Program-made: the position numbers and the translations under genes | Notes under the pieces: generated by a model | Database searches by the model: none | Seen by the model: the letters and a program-made list of their open reading frames with translations, nothing else | Told to the model about the DNA's origin: nothing | DNA from: Clostridium sp. chh4-2 | GTDB taxonomy: Bacteria > Bacillota > Clostridia > Lachnospirales > Lachnospiraceae | NCBI RefSeq assembly: GCF_002899675.1 | Contig: NZ_PKUU01000001.1 | Location: 186,001 to 250,000 of the forward strand | Length of the DNA: 64,000 bases | Reading direction: 5' to 3' | In this document: positions 7,582 through 16,079 of the stretch, piece after piece | Layout of the letters: each line of letters begins with the position of its first letter | Position numbering within the stretch: position 1 is the first letter of the stretch

Positions 7582-8760
7582 TCAATCATCATCCTCTTCT
7601 TCATGATCGTCATCATGATCGGAATCGCCGCTATCGGAATCATCTTCCTCCTCATCGTCGGCTTCCTCGTCTGTATCATGATCCTCGTCGTCTGAGTTAT
7701 CATCTGAATCATCGTCTGAATCTGCATCTTCTTCTGAATCGCTGTCTTCTTTTTCCTCTATTTCTTTCTCCTCATGGGAATCATCATCTTCGCCGTCTGA
7801 ATCCCCCTCATCTGAATCCCCCTCGTCCGGTTCCTCATCTTCCTCATCGTTCTCCTGCTGCACAGGATATTCCCTATCCGGTACATAAGCAGGTGTTGAA
7901 GCTGGCGGCAGGTTCATTTCCGGCGCTTTCTCAAGTTCTGTTTCTGCAGTTGAAGTTTCTTTAGGTTTCGGTTTTTTTGTTTCCGATTCCGTTATTTTCT
8001 CCTCTCCCTCATACAAAACTTCGATTTCATCGAGAGATATTCCCCGTTTTTCAGCCAGGTCAATCAGCGCTTCTACCCTCATGGAGGCTAAGTCTTCTTC
8101 CTTCAGAGAGGAGTCCTGTTTCAGCAAAAGATTAATAAACTGCTGCCGTCCCTGCGAAATATGATATTGATCTGCCTGCTTTTCCGTTTCGGCATCTTCA
8201 TTCAATTTCTGCATAAAGAGCTTGGGTATGATTCCATAATCTGCCAGCGCGCCAGATACTGCAGCCGGAAGTTCGGTCTGAAGCGCGTGATAAGCTTTTT
8301 GACTTTTGCTGTTGACGGACAAAAGTATTACATTCTTTTCATCTGTCAGATATCCCTGAACCGCCAGATCATCAACCAGGCTTTCCACCATTTCCGCAAT
8401 ATCCCATCCTTTATAATTACGTCCTTCCAAAAGCTCTTTGGCTTCCTGGTTGTTTGCTTTGACCGCCAACACCTTATCCCTGCGGTTCACCCGGACTTCC
8501 AGGCTGGGGTTTACATCCACATTCACAATACTGTATACCATTTTAAACTGGGTAAACCATCCGGTTCCAATTAATATTAAAAAGCATGCGCAGGCTAAGG
8601 CCAGGCTTTTCATATGACGATACACTGTGACTTTTTCCTGCCTTGTTATCTCATCATGTTCCTGCATTCGGACAACGGGAATATCGGCAATTTCACGAAA
8701 GGACGGATGCGGCATCTGTTCCATGGAACGTTTTAATGAATCCTCTATTTTCCTGTTCAT
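7582..8760 (-). CDS. RsgI-like membrane anti-sigma factor with acidic C-terminal tail
   Basis: 392 residues. A cytoplasmic N-terminal segment (1-50) that should hold the sigma factor is followed by one membrane helix (about 52-69, LALACACFLILIGTGWF) and an extracellular domain starting YSIVNVDVNPSLEVRVNRRD (77-96). This is the conserved RsgI-type region, whose Asn-Pro pair (84-85 here) is the autoproteolysis site described for RsgI proteins. After about residue 245 come a Thr/Pro-rich linker and roughly 90 residues dominated by Asp, Glu and Ser. The ATG overlaps the sigma gene stop (ATGA), so the two are coupled. Intramembrane cleavage by a site-2 protease such as the RseP at 44938 would release sigma. 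The ligand of the tail is unknown. Confidence 0.82.
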   Translation of the reverse strand: MNRKIEDSLKRSMEQMPHPSFREIADIPVVRMQEHDEITRQEKVTVYRHMKSLALACACFLILIGTGWFTQFKMVYSIVNVDVNPSLEVRVNRRDKVLAVKANNQEAKELLEGRNYKGWDIAEMVESLVDDLAVQGYLTDEKNVILLSVNSKSQKAYHALQTELPAAVSGALADYGIIPKLFMQKLNEDAETEKQADQYHISQGRQQFINLLLKQDSSLKEEDLASMRVEALIDLAEKRGISLDEIEVLYEGEEKITESETKKPKPKETSTAETELEKAPEMNLPPASTPAYVPDREYPVQQENDEEDEEPDEGDSDEGDSDGEDDDSHEEKEIEEKEDSDSEEDADSDDDSDDNSDDEDHDTDEEADDEEEDDSDSGDSDHDDDHEEEDDD

Positions 8761-9344
8761 TTGCTCCCCTCCTGCCCTGATAAATACTTTCTTAACTTTT
8801 TGAGCGACCGCTGGTAACGTGAAAGCACCGTTGAAAGAGGCACCCCCATCCCTTTTGCAATTTCATGATGTTTCATTCCCGATAATGCGTGGAGCAGGAG
8901 TATTTGACGTTCTTCTTCAGATAACAGTTTAAATGCCGCTTCCAGAATTAACTTGTCTGTCGGATCGGTTATATAGGAAAAATCTTTTCGATTTTCCAGC
9001 TCACCATCCTCTAAAAAGACTGATCTGCCATTCTTTTTTTGAAGATTATGCGTCAAATTACGGGCAATCGTGAACATCCAGGCCAATGGTTTTCCCTGTG
9101 GCCGGTATAAATGGGCGGCAGCACGGATCTTCAAATAAGTGTCCTGCACGATATCCTGGGTATCTTCCGGATTTTTTAAGATGGAAAATACATAGGCGTA
9201 AATAGCCCGCTCCGTCAGGATGTACAGCTCCTCAAACGCCTTTCTGTCCCCATTTCCAATCTTCTCAAACAGCTTTTCATCGATTTTTAATCTGACTCCA
9301 AATCCGGATTGCGGCTCATCTCCCGTTACCATAAAGAATATCAT
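8757..9344 (-). CDS. RNA polymerase sigma factor, ECF type
   Basis: The 195-residue protein has sigma region 2 (about residues 28-97: AFEELYILTERAIYAYVF, DTQDIVQDTYLKI, and the promoter-melting part PLAWMFTIARNLTHN) and region 4 (about 130-190: LLSEEERQILLLHALSGMKHHEIAKGMGVPLSTVLSRYQRSLKKLRKYL). It directs core polymerase to alternative promoters and should be held by the adjacent RsgI-like anti-sigma factor, whose ATG overlaps its stop. AGGGGA lies 11 bases before the ATG at 9344. A good sigma-A-type promoter lies just upstream. Confidence 0.88.
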   Translation of the reverse strand: MIFFMVTGDEPQSGFGVRLKIDEKLFEKIGNGDRKAFEELYILTERAIYAYVFSILKNPEDTQDIVQDTYLKIRAAAHLYRPQGKPLAWMFTIARNLTHNLQKKNGRSVFLEDGELENRKDFSYITDPTDKLILEAAFKLLSEEERQILLLHALSGMKHHEIAKGMGVPLSTVLSRYQRSLKKLRKYLSGQEGSK

Positions 9345-9378
9345 GCGTTAAATATCCCCTCTCCTGCCCTTTGGTTCT

Positions 9379-9407
9379 ATCATAATGGGAAAATTAATCC
9401 ATTACAA
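9379..9407 (-). promoter_or_regulatory. Sigma-A-type promoter of the sigma/anti-sigma operon
   Basis: On the minus strand TTGTAA (9407-9402) and TATGAT (9384-9379) are separated by 17 bp, about 35 bases before the sigma start. The sigma pair can therefore be expressed without the upstream Asp-rich protein gene. Confidence 0.55.
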
Positions 9408-9472
9408 TCTCTTTTTAAAAGCTGGCCTCACTTTCCGGTCAGACAATTATTCAGGCTTGAGATTCTTTGGGT

Positions 9473-10264
9473 TCAATCGTCATCTCGGTCATCGTCGTCT
9501 TGATCGTCATCGTGGTCATCATCTCGGTCATCGTCATCGTATCGGTCGTCATCGTATCGGTCATCATCATCGTATCGGTCGTCGTCATCATCTCGGTCGT
9601 CGTCATCATCGTATCGGTCGTCATCATCATCTCGGTCATCATCATACCAATCATCATCAAAATCATCATAAATATCTTCCATCACATCAAAACTGACCCC
9701 ATTTTCTTTAGCCATCCGCATCAAATCATCCATTTCCATAGATGCCATCTCTTTTTCGCTCATTCTGTCATTTTTAATTCTGATTTCATGAATGATATAC
9801 ATTTTTCCGGCCGATATCTTATATTCTTCCGCCTTTCTCTTCAGCTGTTCTTCAACCGTAACTCTGTCTGCTGCAATTCTTGCATCCAAATGGCGTTCGT
9901 CAAGATAATCTGCTATTAATTTGTCAACCCGTTCTCTTGCTTCTTTTGACGCCAGTTCATCCTTTAGCGTAATTCGGACGTTATTTCCATATTTCTTACC
10001 CAAATACCCTTCTGCAATCAGTTTGTCTGCCAATTCCTCCACCACATCATCCAAATCATCTTCTTTTAACCGGTAGCCTGATAAAAGTTTTTTAGCTTCG
10101 TCATTCACAGGAGTAACCGATAAAACATCATCCAGATGTTCTGTCTTTATTTCAATTCTGACCCGCTCTTTTCCCGCATCCTTTGCCGCTCCCAATACGC
10201 TGGTTGTCATCATCATCGAACATAAGCTGACGGCTGCCGCTAATACAACATATTTTTTCATCAT
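9473..10264 (-). CDS. Secreted paralogue of the RsgI-like ectodomain with Asp-rich C-terminus
   Basis: About 263 residues from the ATG at 10264, which has GAAGGAG eight bases upstream (an in-frame GTG three codons earlier lacks this spacing). A signal peptide (about residues 1-26, ending SVLGAAKD) predicts export. Residues 30-110 resemble the anti-sigma ectodomain encoded two genes away: DEAKKLLSGYRLKEDDLDDVVEELADKL and EGYLGKKYGNNVRITLKDE correspond to QEAKELLEGRNYKGWDIAEMV and QGYLTDEKNVILLSV. It has no sigma-binding segment, no membrane helix and no Asn-Pro site. The last 55 residues are almost only Asp with regularly spaced Arg and Tyr. It may compete for or deliver the signal sensed by the anti-sigma factor; that is inference. 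Confidence 0.75.
   Translation of the reverse strand: MMKKYVVLAAAVSLCSMMMTTSVLGAAKDAGKERVRIEIKTEHLDDVLSVTPVNDEAKKLLSGYRLKEDDLDDVVEELADKLIAEGYLGKKYGNNVRITLKDELASKEARERVDKLIADYLDERHLDARIAADRVTVEEQLKRKAEEYKISAGKMYIIHEIRIKNDRMSEKEMASMEMDDLMRMAKENGVSFDVMEDIYDDFDDDWYDDDRDDDDDRYDDDDDRDDDDDRYDDDDRYDDDRYDDDDRDDDHDDDQDDDDRDDD
9478..9660. repeat. Low-complexity tandem repeat encoding the Asp/Arg/Tyr tail
   Basis: Short units such as GTCATCATCGTATCGGTC and TCGTCATCATCTCGGTC recur with variable numbers of Asp codons (complement of GTC and ATC). The array is inside the coding frame of the secreted protein and should be prone to length change by slippage or unequal recombination in multiples of three. Confidence 0.8.
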
Positions 10265-10399
10265 AACAAACACTCCTTCTCTTTAAAATTCATTTTTGTT
10301 TTCTAGGTTCTTACACCTATATAACAAATGGGGTGTTTGTTTTATCGCATGGAAAAAAATATTTTTTAAAAATATTGTTGTATCAAATTTTGCTTTAAC

Positions 10400-10455
10400 T
10401 TTTTACATCAAGGGTGAAGGCATTTTCGAAAATGCCTTCACCCTTGATGTAAAAA
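10400..10455. repeat. 56-bp perfect palindrome, copy B of the dispersed repeat family
   Basis: Arms 10400-10427 and 10428-10455 are exact reverse complements. Compared with copy A, CATAAAGGG has become CATCAAGGG with the matching change in the other arm, so symmetry was kept by a compensatory substitution. It ends 12 bases before the stop codon of the metallophosphoesterase gene. Confidence 0.9.
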
Positions 10456-10467
10456 AACCGCTTCCAT

Positions 10468-11211
10468 TTACAAAATCTTCCGAATACTTTCATACACCAG
10501 AATTTCTCCGCCGCCAATCTCCTTCTCATCATGATAATGCCCAAAATACCATTTTCGAAAGCTGCACCGATTCTTAATTCTTTCAAAAAATTCCGTCAAA
10601 GAATCCTCTTTATAGCTCCCCCGCGTAATAAGAGACTGCGTGCTGCTGGAACAGCAATGGGTAATAATAAAATCCACCGTCCAGTCATGCTCCTCTAAAT
10701 TTCTGATCCCCTCCTCATATTCCGCTTCCTCCGGCATTTCTTCTTTCCACCAGGATACATGATTGACCCGGTAGCATAAGAGTTCTTTCCTCAGTCTCTT
10801 TTTCTGCTTAGCGAAATCAGGAGCAAAAGGATCCAATATCCCGCCTTCAATATCATGGCTGGACGCCCCACCAAATGTAAAGAACCGGCAGCCGTCAATC
10901 CGGTATATCTGCCCGCGCATCAAATGAATGATGGACGGCGTAATAAACTGTACCTTACCGCCCTTCCAGCTGACCGACGGATATTCCTTCAATAAATCAT
11001 AATTTTCATGGTTGCCATCCACCCATAACGTAGTAAACGGCTTATTTTCCAGCCATTTTCTCCAATATAACTGCTCCCTGCTGTTATCCCAAAAACCAAA
11101 ATCTCCGCAAATAATCACATAATCGTCTTTTGTCATATAACGCTGCTGGGGAAATTGTTCCGTATTAAAACGCCTGTAATCCCCATGGCAGTCCCCTGTA
11201 ATATAGATCAT
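10468..11211 (-). CDS. Calcineurin-like metallophosphoesterase
   Basis: The 247-residue protein carries the ordered metal-binding motifs of the family: GDCHGD near the N-terminus, GDFGFW, GNHE, an ITHC histidine and GHYH near the C-terminus. Members hydrolyse phosphomonoesters, phosphodiesters or nucleotides with two metal ions; the substrate here is unknown. I choose the ATG at 11211 because GGGGAG lies seven bases upstream and the protein then begins directly with the first strand MIYITGDCHGD. The longer frame to 11256 adds 15 unlikely residues. No membrane segment. Confidence 0.85.
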   Translation of the reverse strand: MIYITGDCHGDYRRFNTEQFPQQRYMTKDDYVIICGDFGFWDNSREQLYWRKWLENKPFTTLWVDGNHENYDLLKEYPSVSWKGGKVQFITPSIIHLMRGQIYRIDGCRFFTFGGASSHDIEGGILDPFAPDFAKQKKRLRKELLCYRVNHVSWWKEEMPEEAEYEEGIRNLEEHDWTVDFIITHCCSSSTQSLITRGSYKEDSLTEFFERIKNRCSFRKWYFGHYHDEKEIGGGEILVYESIRKIL

Positions 11212-11278
11212 TTTCTTTCTCCCCATAAATACGTGCTTACCAGCCATTTTAACCATAGCTTACCATATATCCGGGCAC

Positions 11279-11322
11279 AAAAAAAGATCTGTTTCCTTTC
11301 ATTTTGGAACCAGATCTTTTTT
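11279..11322 (-). terminator. Terminator after the small coiled-coil protein gene
   Basis: Arms AAAAAAGATCTG (11279-11290) and CAGATCTTTTTT (11311-11322) form a 12-bp stem with A and T runs on both sides, 13 bases after the stop of the gene at 11335. Confidence 0.75.
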
Positions 11323-11334
11323 ATTATTTTCAAT

Positions 11335-11583
11335 CTAAGCCGTCTGCATTTCCTCCGCCGGAATCTCTTCCAGCATGGCTTTTAATTCATTCAGGGATAT
11401 TCCCTTTTCCTGCATAATTGCATGAACCGCTTTAAATTCTTCCTGACTGATCAGGTTTTTCAGATTCTCTTCCTTTTCTTTCATCGTTTTCAATGCATCC
11501 TGATACTGTTTGATCGCAGTTTGGACTTCTGACAGCTCGTCCTGCAGTTTTTCCAATTCTGATTTTCTTACTCCTCTTGGCAT
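11335..11583 (-). CDS. Small coiled-coil protein, 82 aa, unknown function
   Basis: Residues 10-50 form a heptad-rich coiled coil (LEKLQDELSEVQTAIKQY), followed by a short helical C-terminus ISLNELKAMLEEIPAEEM. There is no signal peptide. AAGGAG lies 11 bases before the ATG and a strong terminator follows. Architecture is similar to small coiled-coil proteins common on clostridial mobile elements, but I cannot assign a family. Confidence 0.6.
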   Translation of the reverse strand: MPRGVRKSELEKLQDELSEVQTAIKQYQDALKTMKEKEENLKNLISQEEFKAVHAIMQEKGISLNELKAMLEEIPAEEMQTA

Positions 11584-11669
11584 AACCGGTAGCTCCTTTT
11601 ATTAAGTATTTTTGTAACCCGTAATTGTGAGGTTGCCGGACAATTACGTATTTTTAATATACCAGACCC

Positions 11670-11816
11670 TTACATATTAAAGGTAACTATGGTCCACCTG
11701 TTATTCTGCTGCATAAGAAAACAAGGGCAGTTCGTCTTTCTCCTATAGTAGCTTTCCGTAATTTTTTGATAAAAACGGTATTTTAAAAGATTCGTACACA
11801 CAGGATAGATGGTCAT
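11670..11816 (-). CDS. Possible 48-aa basic small protein
   Basis: In an otherwise gene-free 316-base stretch (11584-11899), an ATG at 11816 is preceded by AAAGGAG with six bases spacing, as good a ribosome-binding site as any neighbour's. The frame is open for 48 codons: it starts MTIYPVCTNLLKYRF and ends NNRWTIVTFNM, is basic and aromatic-rich, and has a CPC motif at residues 30-32. No homologue is recognised. Short length means chance cannot be excluded; the SD is the main support. The flanks on either side show no other gene. Confidence 0.4.
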   Translation of the reverse strand: MTIYPVCTNLLKYRFYQKITESYYRRKTNCPCFLMQQNNRWTIVTFNM

Positions 11817-11899
11817 AGATATCTCCTTTCAGGTCTTTATAATAAATCTTATGTCCTTGAGAAGAAAAATATGACAAGTTTCCTGTTCATTTTGCGATC

Positions 11900-12256
11900 T
11901 TAATGTTCTGCTAATCTGCGCCCGCATACAGGACAGTATTTCAGCGTTCCAAAAGGAATCTGTCTGCCTTTCAGATGAAGAACTGCCTCTCCCGTTTCAT
12001 TTAAAACAACCGAATACTCTTCCTGTTCAAGAAATGGCTTTTTTCCATGACAGGCTTCACAAACTGCCGTCTGTTCCTCATCGATCAATTCGTATTCCTC
12101 TTTAGAAAGCGACATCGGAATGCCGGACAGAGTTCTCACATGCACTCCGCCGTACCAGGTATCTTCCACGGTAAAAATATCCCCGTCCTTATAATCCTCT
12201 GAAAAATCATTTAATTTACAAACCACCTTAATGCGGCTTCCTTTTTCTGCCTTCAT
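11900..12256 (-). CDS. Small protein with DUF4314-like domain and C-terminal zinc ribbon
   Basis: About 118 residues. The N-terminal half (KVVCKLNDFSEDYKDGDIFTVEDTW) resembles the short beta-barrel DUF4314 family. The C-terminal half holds CEACHGKKPFL and CPVCGRRL, two CxxC pairs that should bind zinc. I choose the ATG at 12256 because GGGAG lies eight bases upstream; the ATG at 12277 has no such site. Function unknown; nucleic-acid binding is possible. Confidence 0.6.
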   Translation of the reverse strand: MKAEKGSRIKVVCKLNDFSEDYKDGDIFTVEDTWYGGVHVRTLSGIPMSLSKEEYELIDEEQTAVCEACHGKKPFLEQEEYSVVLNETGEAVLHLKGRQIPFGTLKYCPVCGRRLAEH

Positions 12257-12423
12257 TTCATCATCTCCCTCATTCATGTATCCACAGTTTACGTGCTTTT
12301 ATATCAAAATGCAATCGTTTCTCTGTAAAGATTAAACATTTCGTAAGAAAAACATCAAACGGAATCCATAAATCTAAGCTATAATAATAAACAATAATTA
12401 CAAATGAAAAGGAGGGGTTCCCT

Positions 12424-13242
12424 ATGAAAAAAGCGGCTTTCATTCTTTTGCTTGCTTTATCCTGTACCGCCGCATTATCCGGCTGTAAATCAAAGCATGA
12501 AAAGATCGATCTTTCTACCATACATACAACGGCTGCTCCCGAAAGCACACGGGAAACCATGGCAGAGCCGACTATAGAAACAGAAGCTCCGGGAACAAAA
12601 GAATCAAACAGCACTTCAGAATCTTCTTCAGGAGCAAAAGCTGCAGTCAAAGCTGACATCAGCAAATATACTTCCGGCAAAGTTGTCATTGAATATCCCG
12701 TGGTTTCCAATCTGGACGATCCTGAAAAGGAAAAAGCGGTCAATGAACTGCTAAAATCCAATGCCATATCCCTTGTCAAAGATGGCGAAACAGACGAAGC
12801 AGCCACAACGGTCAATGTCAAATGCAAGATCATTTCCATCAACCGGAAACGTTTGACCGCCACCTATACCGGATCATATACCGCAGAAAATGCTGCATAT
12901 CCTGTGAATGTCTTCTATACGAATACCGTGGATCTGGCAAAATGTGACAATCTTGGCTTTAACGATTATTCCGACGCCTATACCATGGCAGGATATGTGC
13001 TTTCCAATGACTGCACCTTTTATAATGTGAATGCGGAACTGGAAAAATCATTGATGGAATATAAGAATACTCAGGATATCGACTATTATACAAACCTGTT
13101 CAACAAGGCGGATTTCGGCAATTCCGACACATTTCCGGAATCGTTCAGTTATGAAAATCAGGGAGTTGTATATTTTTCCATCCCGGTTCCCCATGCCCTT
13201 GGTGATTATGCTGTAATTAAATTCACAACTGAGTCGAAATAG
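12424..13242 (+). CDS. Lipoprotein with DUF4163/DUF3298-like (RsiV-type) domain
   Basis: 272 residues with a lipobox ALSGC (Cys21) and a Ser/Thr/Glu-rich spacer (about 30-80). The folded part starts KVVIEYPVVSNLDDPEKEKAVNELL and has the NVFYTNTVDLAKCDNLGFNDY segment typical of the DUF4163-DUF3298 arrangement seen in RsiV and related surface proteins. It ends with SIPVPHALGDYAVIKF. There is no membrane anchor other than lipid. GGAGG precedes the ATG. The uracil transport operon starts 73 bases downstream with its own promoter. Confidence 0.7.
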   Translation: MKKAAFILLLALSCTAALSGCKSKHEKIDLSTIHTTAAPESTRETMAEPTIETEAPGTKESNSTSESSSGAKAAVKADISKYTSGKVVIEYPVVSNLDDPEKEKAVNELLKSNAISLVKDGETDEAATTVNVKCKIISINRKRLTATYTGSYTAENAAYPVNVFYTNTVDLAKCDNLGFNDYSDAYTMAGYVLSNDCTFYNVNAELEKSLMEYKNTQDIDYYTNLFNKADFGNSDTFPESFSYENQGVVYFSIPVPHALGDYAVIKFTTESK

Positions 13243-13243
13243 A

Positions 13244-13272
13244 TTGATATTTGTCTCCTTTTTTGATAGAAT
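13244..13272 (+). promoter_or_regulatory. Promoter of uraA-upp
   Basis: TTGATA (13244-13249) and TAGAAT (13267-13272) with 17-bp spacing lie about 44 bases before the uraA start, directly after the stop of the preceding lipoprotein gene. Confidence 0.5.
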
Positions 13273-13315
13273 GTCAAAGATGTATACAAACTATTCTAAA
13301 AAAGGGGTATTGAAT

Positions 13316-14644
13316 ATGAATGACTCAAAGAAATTGACATCCAGGGACTATTTGCTCAGTATTCAGCATTTGTTCGCCATGTTCGGCGCGACAGTATTAG
13401 TTCCTCTTCTAACCGGTTTGAATCCATCACTTGCACTTTTCTCCGCAGGTGTGGGCACATTAATTTTCCACCTCTGTACTAAGTTTAAGGTTCCTGTTTT
13501 CCTCGGATCTTCCTTCGCATTCCTGGCTGCTGTAAGCTCAGTGATACGGCCGGAAGGAACGATTATCCCGGAAAACGTTCCTTTAGCACAGGGTGGAATT
13601 ATTTTTGCCGGTTTGATCTATCTGCTCTTCTCCGCAATCGCATATGGAATCGGCGCAGAAAAGATTAAACGGATCTTTCCTCCTGTTGTGACAGGGCCTG
13701 TTATTGTCGTAATCGGTATCAACCTGGCCAGCACAGCCATCGGCGACGCTACCGGAAACTTAGGACTGGCTGACGGCCTGACCCCGGAAGTGGGCTTAAA
13801 TCTGGCCATCGCTTTATTCACGTTGGCTGTGGTAATCATCTGTTCTATCTGTGCAAAAGGATTTTTCAGACTGGTTCCGATCTTGATCGGCATCGCCTGT
13901 GGATATCTTCTCTGTATCATTTTATCCTGCCTGGGCATTTTCCACATGGATTATTCCGCGATTGTCAATGCGGCCTGGATCAACGTTCCATTCCGCACTA
14001 CAGATATCAACGGCGTTCCATTTATGAGCCTTCCGAAATTTGAACTGGGCGCAATTCTCTCCATCGCTCCGATCGCTCTCGTCACTTTTATGGAGCATAT
14101 CGGGGATATCACCACCAACAGCACGGTAGTTGGAAAGGATTTCTTAAAAGATCCCGGCCTTCACAGAACCCTTTTGGGAGACGGTATGGCAACTCTTTTC
14201 GCCGGATTTATCGGAGGACCTGCCAACACCACATATTCAGAAAATACAGGCGTTTTAGCCACTACAAAAAATTATAATCCCCGGCTTCTGCGCATGACGG
14301 CGGTATTTGCCATCATCCTTGGCCTGTTCGGAAAGGTTGGAGCGGTTCTCCAGACCATTCCTGGTCCGGTAAAGGGCGGCGTTGAAGTCATGCTCTTTGG
14401 AATGATCGCAGCCGTCGGCATCCGTTCTTTAGCTGAAGCGGATCTGGATTTCACACACAGCCGCAACTTAACCATCGTCGGTTTAATCCTGGTATTCGGC
14501 CTTGGATTTGCACAGATGGGCGGCCTGACGCTCAACTTCGATTCTTTCTCCCTGAACATCTCAGGCCTCTTTATCGCAGTTGTCATCGGTGTTCTCATGA
14601 ACCTCATCCTTCCAAAGGGAACGGATAAGATACAAAACGCATAA
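13316..14644 (+). CDS. uraA: Uracil permease (nucleobase:cation symporter-2 family)
   Basis: A 442-residue membrane protein with about 14 hydrophobic segments. Family marks include QHLFAMFGATVLVPLLTGL near the N-terminus, IAPIALVTFMEHIGDI containing the conserved Glu that contacts uracil, and GGPANTTYSENTGV. The ATG at 13316 has AAAGGGG eight bases upstream; the longer frame back to 13244 overlaps the promoter. The adjacent upp makes uracil import and salvage one operon. Confidence 0.92.
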   Translation: MNDSKKLTSRDYLLSIQHLFAMFGATVLVPLLTGLNPSLALFSAGVGTLIFHLCTKFKVPVFLGSSFAFLAAVSSVIRPEGTIIPENVPLAQGGIIFAGLIYLLFSAIAYGIGAEKIKRIFPPVVTGPVIVVIGINLASTAIGDATGNLGLADGLTPEVGLNLAIALFTLAVVIICSICAKGFFRLVPILIGIACGYLLCIILSCLGIFHMDYSAIVNAAWINVPFRTTDINGVPFMSLPKFELGAILSIAPIALVTFMEHIGDITTNSTVVGKDFLKDPGLHRTLLGDGMATLFAGFIGGPANTTYSENTGVLATTKNYNPRLLRMTAVFAIILGLFGKVGAVLQTIPGPVKGGVEVMLFGMIAAVGIRSLAEADLDFTHSRNLTIVGLILVFGLGFAQMGGLTLNFDSFSLNISGLFIAVVIGVLMNLILPKGTDKIQNA

Positions 14645-14675
14645 TTTGAAAAACTATTAAAGGAGAAACAGCACT

Positions 14676-15305
14676 ATGGAAAACGTAACAATCATCAATC
14701 ACCCGCTGATCCAGCACAAAATCTCAATTTTAAGAAATAAGGCAACCGGAACCAACGAATTCCGCGCCTTAACGGAAGAAATCGCCATGTTAATGGGCTA
14801 CGAAGCGCTGAGAGATCTTCCATTAAAAGACGTAGAGGTGGAAACACCGCTTGAAACCTGTATGACCCCAATGATCGCAGGTAAAAAGCTGGCTGTGGTT
14901 CCCATTCTCAGAGCCGGTCTTGGCATGGTAAACGGAATCCTGGCCCTTGTTCCATCCGCAAAGGTAGGCCATATCGGTTTATACCGCGACGAAGTAACCC
15001 ACGAGCCTCATGAATACTATTGCAAACTTCCAAGCCCGATTGAACTGCGCACCATCGTGGTTACCGATCCAATGCTGGCAACCGGCGGCTCCGCCGTTTC
15101 AGCCGTTGATTTCATCAAACAGCACGGAGGAAAAAACATCAAATTCATGTGCATTATCGCCGCTCCGGAAGGCGTTGCCCGCCTGCAGGAAGCTCATCCT
15201 GACATCCAAATCTACATCGGACATGTGGACCGTGAGTTAAACGAAAACGCTTATATCTGCCCCGGTCTTGGAGATGCGGGAGACAGAATTTTCGGAACAA
15301 AATAA
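14676..15305 (+). CDS. upp: Uracil phosphoribosyltransferase
   Basis: Converts uracil and PRPP to UMP. The 209-residue length is standard. The PRPP-binding loop [13 protein letters not shown] is at 128-140, the upstream RAGLGM at 79-84, and the uracil-binding region near the C-terminus is [18 protein letters not shown] precedes the ATG, 31 bases after uraA. A strong terminator follows, so the operon is uraA-upp only. Confidence 0.96.
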   Translation: MENVTIINHPLIQHKISILRNKATGTNEFRALTEEIAMLMGYEALRDLPLKDVEVETPLETCMTPMIAGKKLAVVPILRAGLGMVNGILALVPSAKVGHIGLYRDEVTHEPHEYYCKLPSPIELRTIVVTDPMLATGGSAVSAVDFIKQHGGKNIKFMCIIAAPEGVARLQEAHPDIQIYIGHVDRELNENAYICPGLGDAGDRIFGTK

Positions 15306-15327
15306 GCAAATTATCATATCCGCAACG

Positions 15328-15378
15328 AAAAAAGCAATACAGAACTGCCGGCACCCCGGCATTCTGTATTGCTTTTTT
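15328..15378. terminator. Bidirectional terminator between upp and the hexapeptide-repeat gene
   Basis: Arms AAAAAAGCAATACAGAA (15328-15344) and TTCTGTATTGCTTTTTT (15362-15378) are perfectly complementary, with an inner CCGG/CCGG pairing. It separates two convergent genes. Confidence 0.85.
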
Positions 15379-15385
15379 ATATCAC

Positions 15386-16066
15386 TTATGATTCAAAGCG
15401 CTTCGCGGCAACTTCTCCTCTCGCCTTGTAGATTGATTTTTCATCCACACATCCCCTCACGCTGGACAGAGGATAGATATTGGATTCCCTTCCGATCACC
15501 GTGCCAGGATTCAATACGGAACCGCATCCCACTTCCACGTTGTCCCCGATCATCGCTCCGAATTTCTTCATTCCCGTGACGATGTCCCCATCCTCTGCGT
15601 GGACCAGAACCAGCGCTTTATCTGACTTCACGTTGGAAGTAATGGAACCGGCTCCCATATGGGATTTATAGCCCAATACGGAATCGCCTACATAATTATA
15701 ATGAGGAACCTGAACCTTGTTGAACAGAATCACATTTTTCAGCTCTGTGGAATTTCCCACAACAGCCCCGCTGCCCACAACCGCATTGCCGCGGATAAAT
15801 GCGCAGTGGCGGATCTCAGCCCCTTCGCATACGATTAACGGAGCCGTCAGGCAGGCCGTAGGCGCCACTTTTGCAGTCTTATGTACCCAGATTCCCTCTC
15901 CCGGCTGGTCGTATTCCTCAGGAGACAAGGTTTTTCCAAGTTCCAGGATAAACGCTCCGATCTTAGGAAGAACTTCCCACGGATATTCCGCCTGTTCAAG
16001 CAGTGGTTTGGCAATTGTCTGGGAAAGGTCGTATAAATGATTGATTGTCATCTGATTTTTTTTCAT
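15386..16066 (-). CDS. Left-handed beta-helix (hexapeptide repeat) acyltransferase-like protein
   Basis: 226 residues. After an N-terminal helical part, residues about 60-215 consist of hexapeptide repeats (ITSNVKSD, MIGDNVEVGCGSVLNPGTVIGRESNIYPL), as in the C-terminal half of GlmU and related sugar-nucleotide acyltransferases. No nucleotidyltransferase domain is attached, so a complete GlmU activity is not expected. Substrate unknown. Next upstream on the same strand is topB, 14 bases away. Confidence 0.75.
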   Translation of the reverse strand: MKKNQMTINHLYDLSQTIAKPLLEQAEYPWEVLPKIGAFILELGKTLSPEEYDQPGEGIWVHKTAKVAPTACLTAPLIVCEGAEIRHCAFIRGNAVVGSGAVVGNSTELKNVILFNKVQVPHYNYVGDSVLGYKSHMGAGSITSNVKSDKALVLVHAEDGDIVTGMKKFGAMIGDNVEVGCGSVLNPGTVIGRESNIYPLSSVRGCVDEKSIYKARGEVAAKRFES

Positions 16067-16079
16067 AATTCTTCTGCCT

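Noticed and set aside
9478..9660. Repeated short units that look like a CRISPR or other DNA repeat array
   Set aside because: They are in frame inside the secreted protein gene, have no unique spacers and simply encode Asp-rich sequence.
10395..10586. Short frames in both strands containing YIKGEGIFENAFTL, also at other repeat copies
   Set aside because: This peptide is the translation of the palindromic repeat, not a conserved protein family.
12270..12863. 197-aa open frame opposite the lipoprotein gene
   Set aside because: It is antisense to a gene with lipobox, good start site and domain; no recognisable product.
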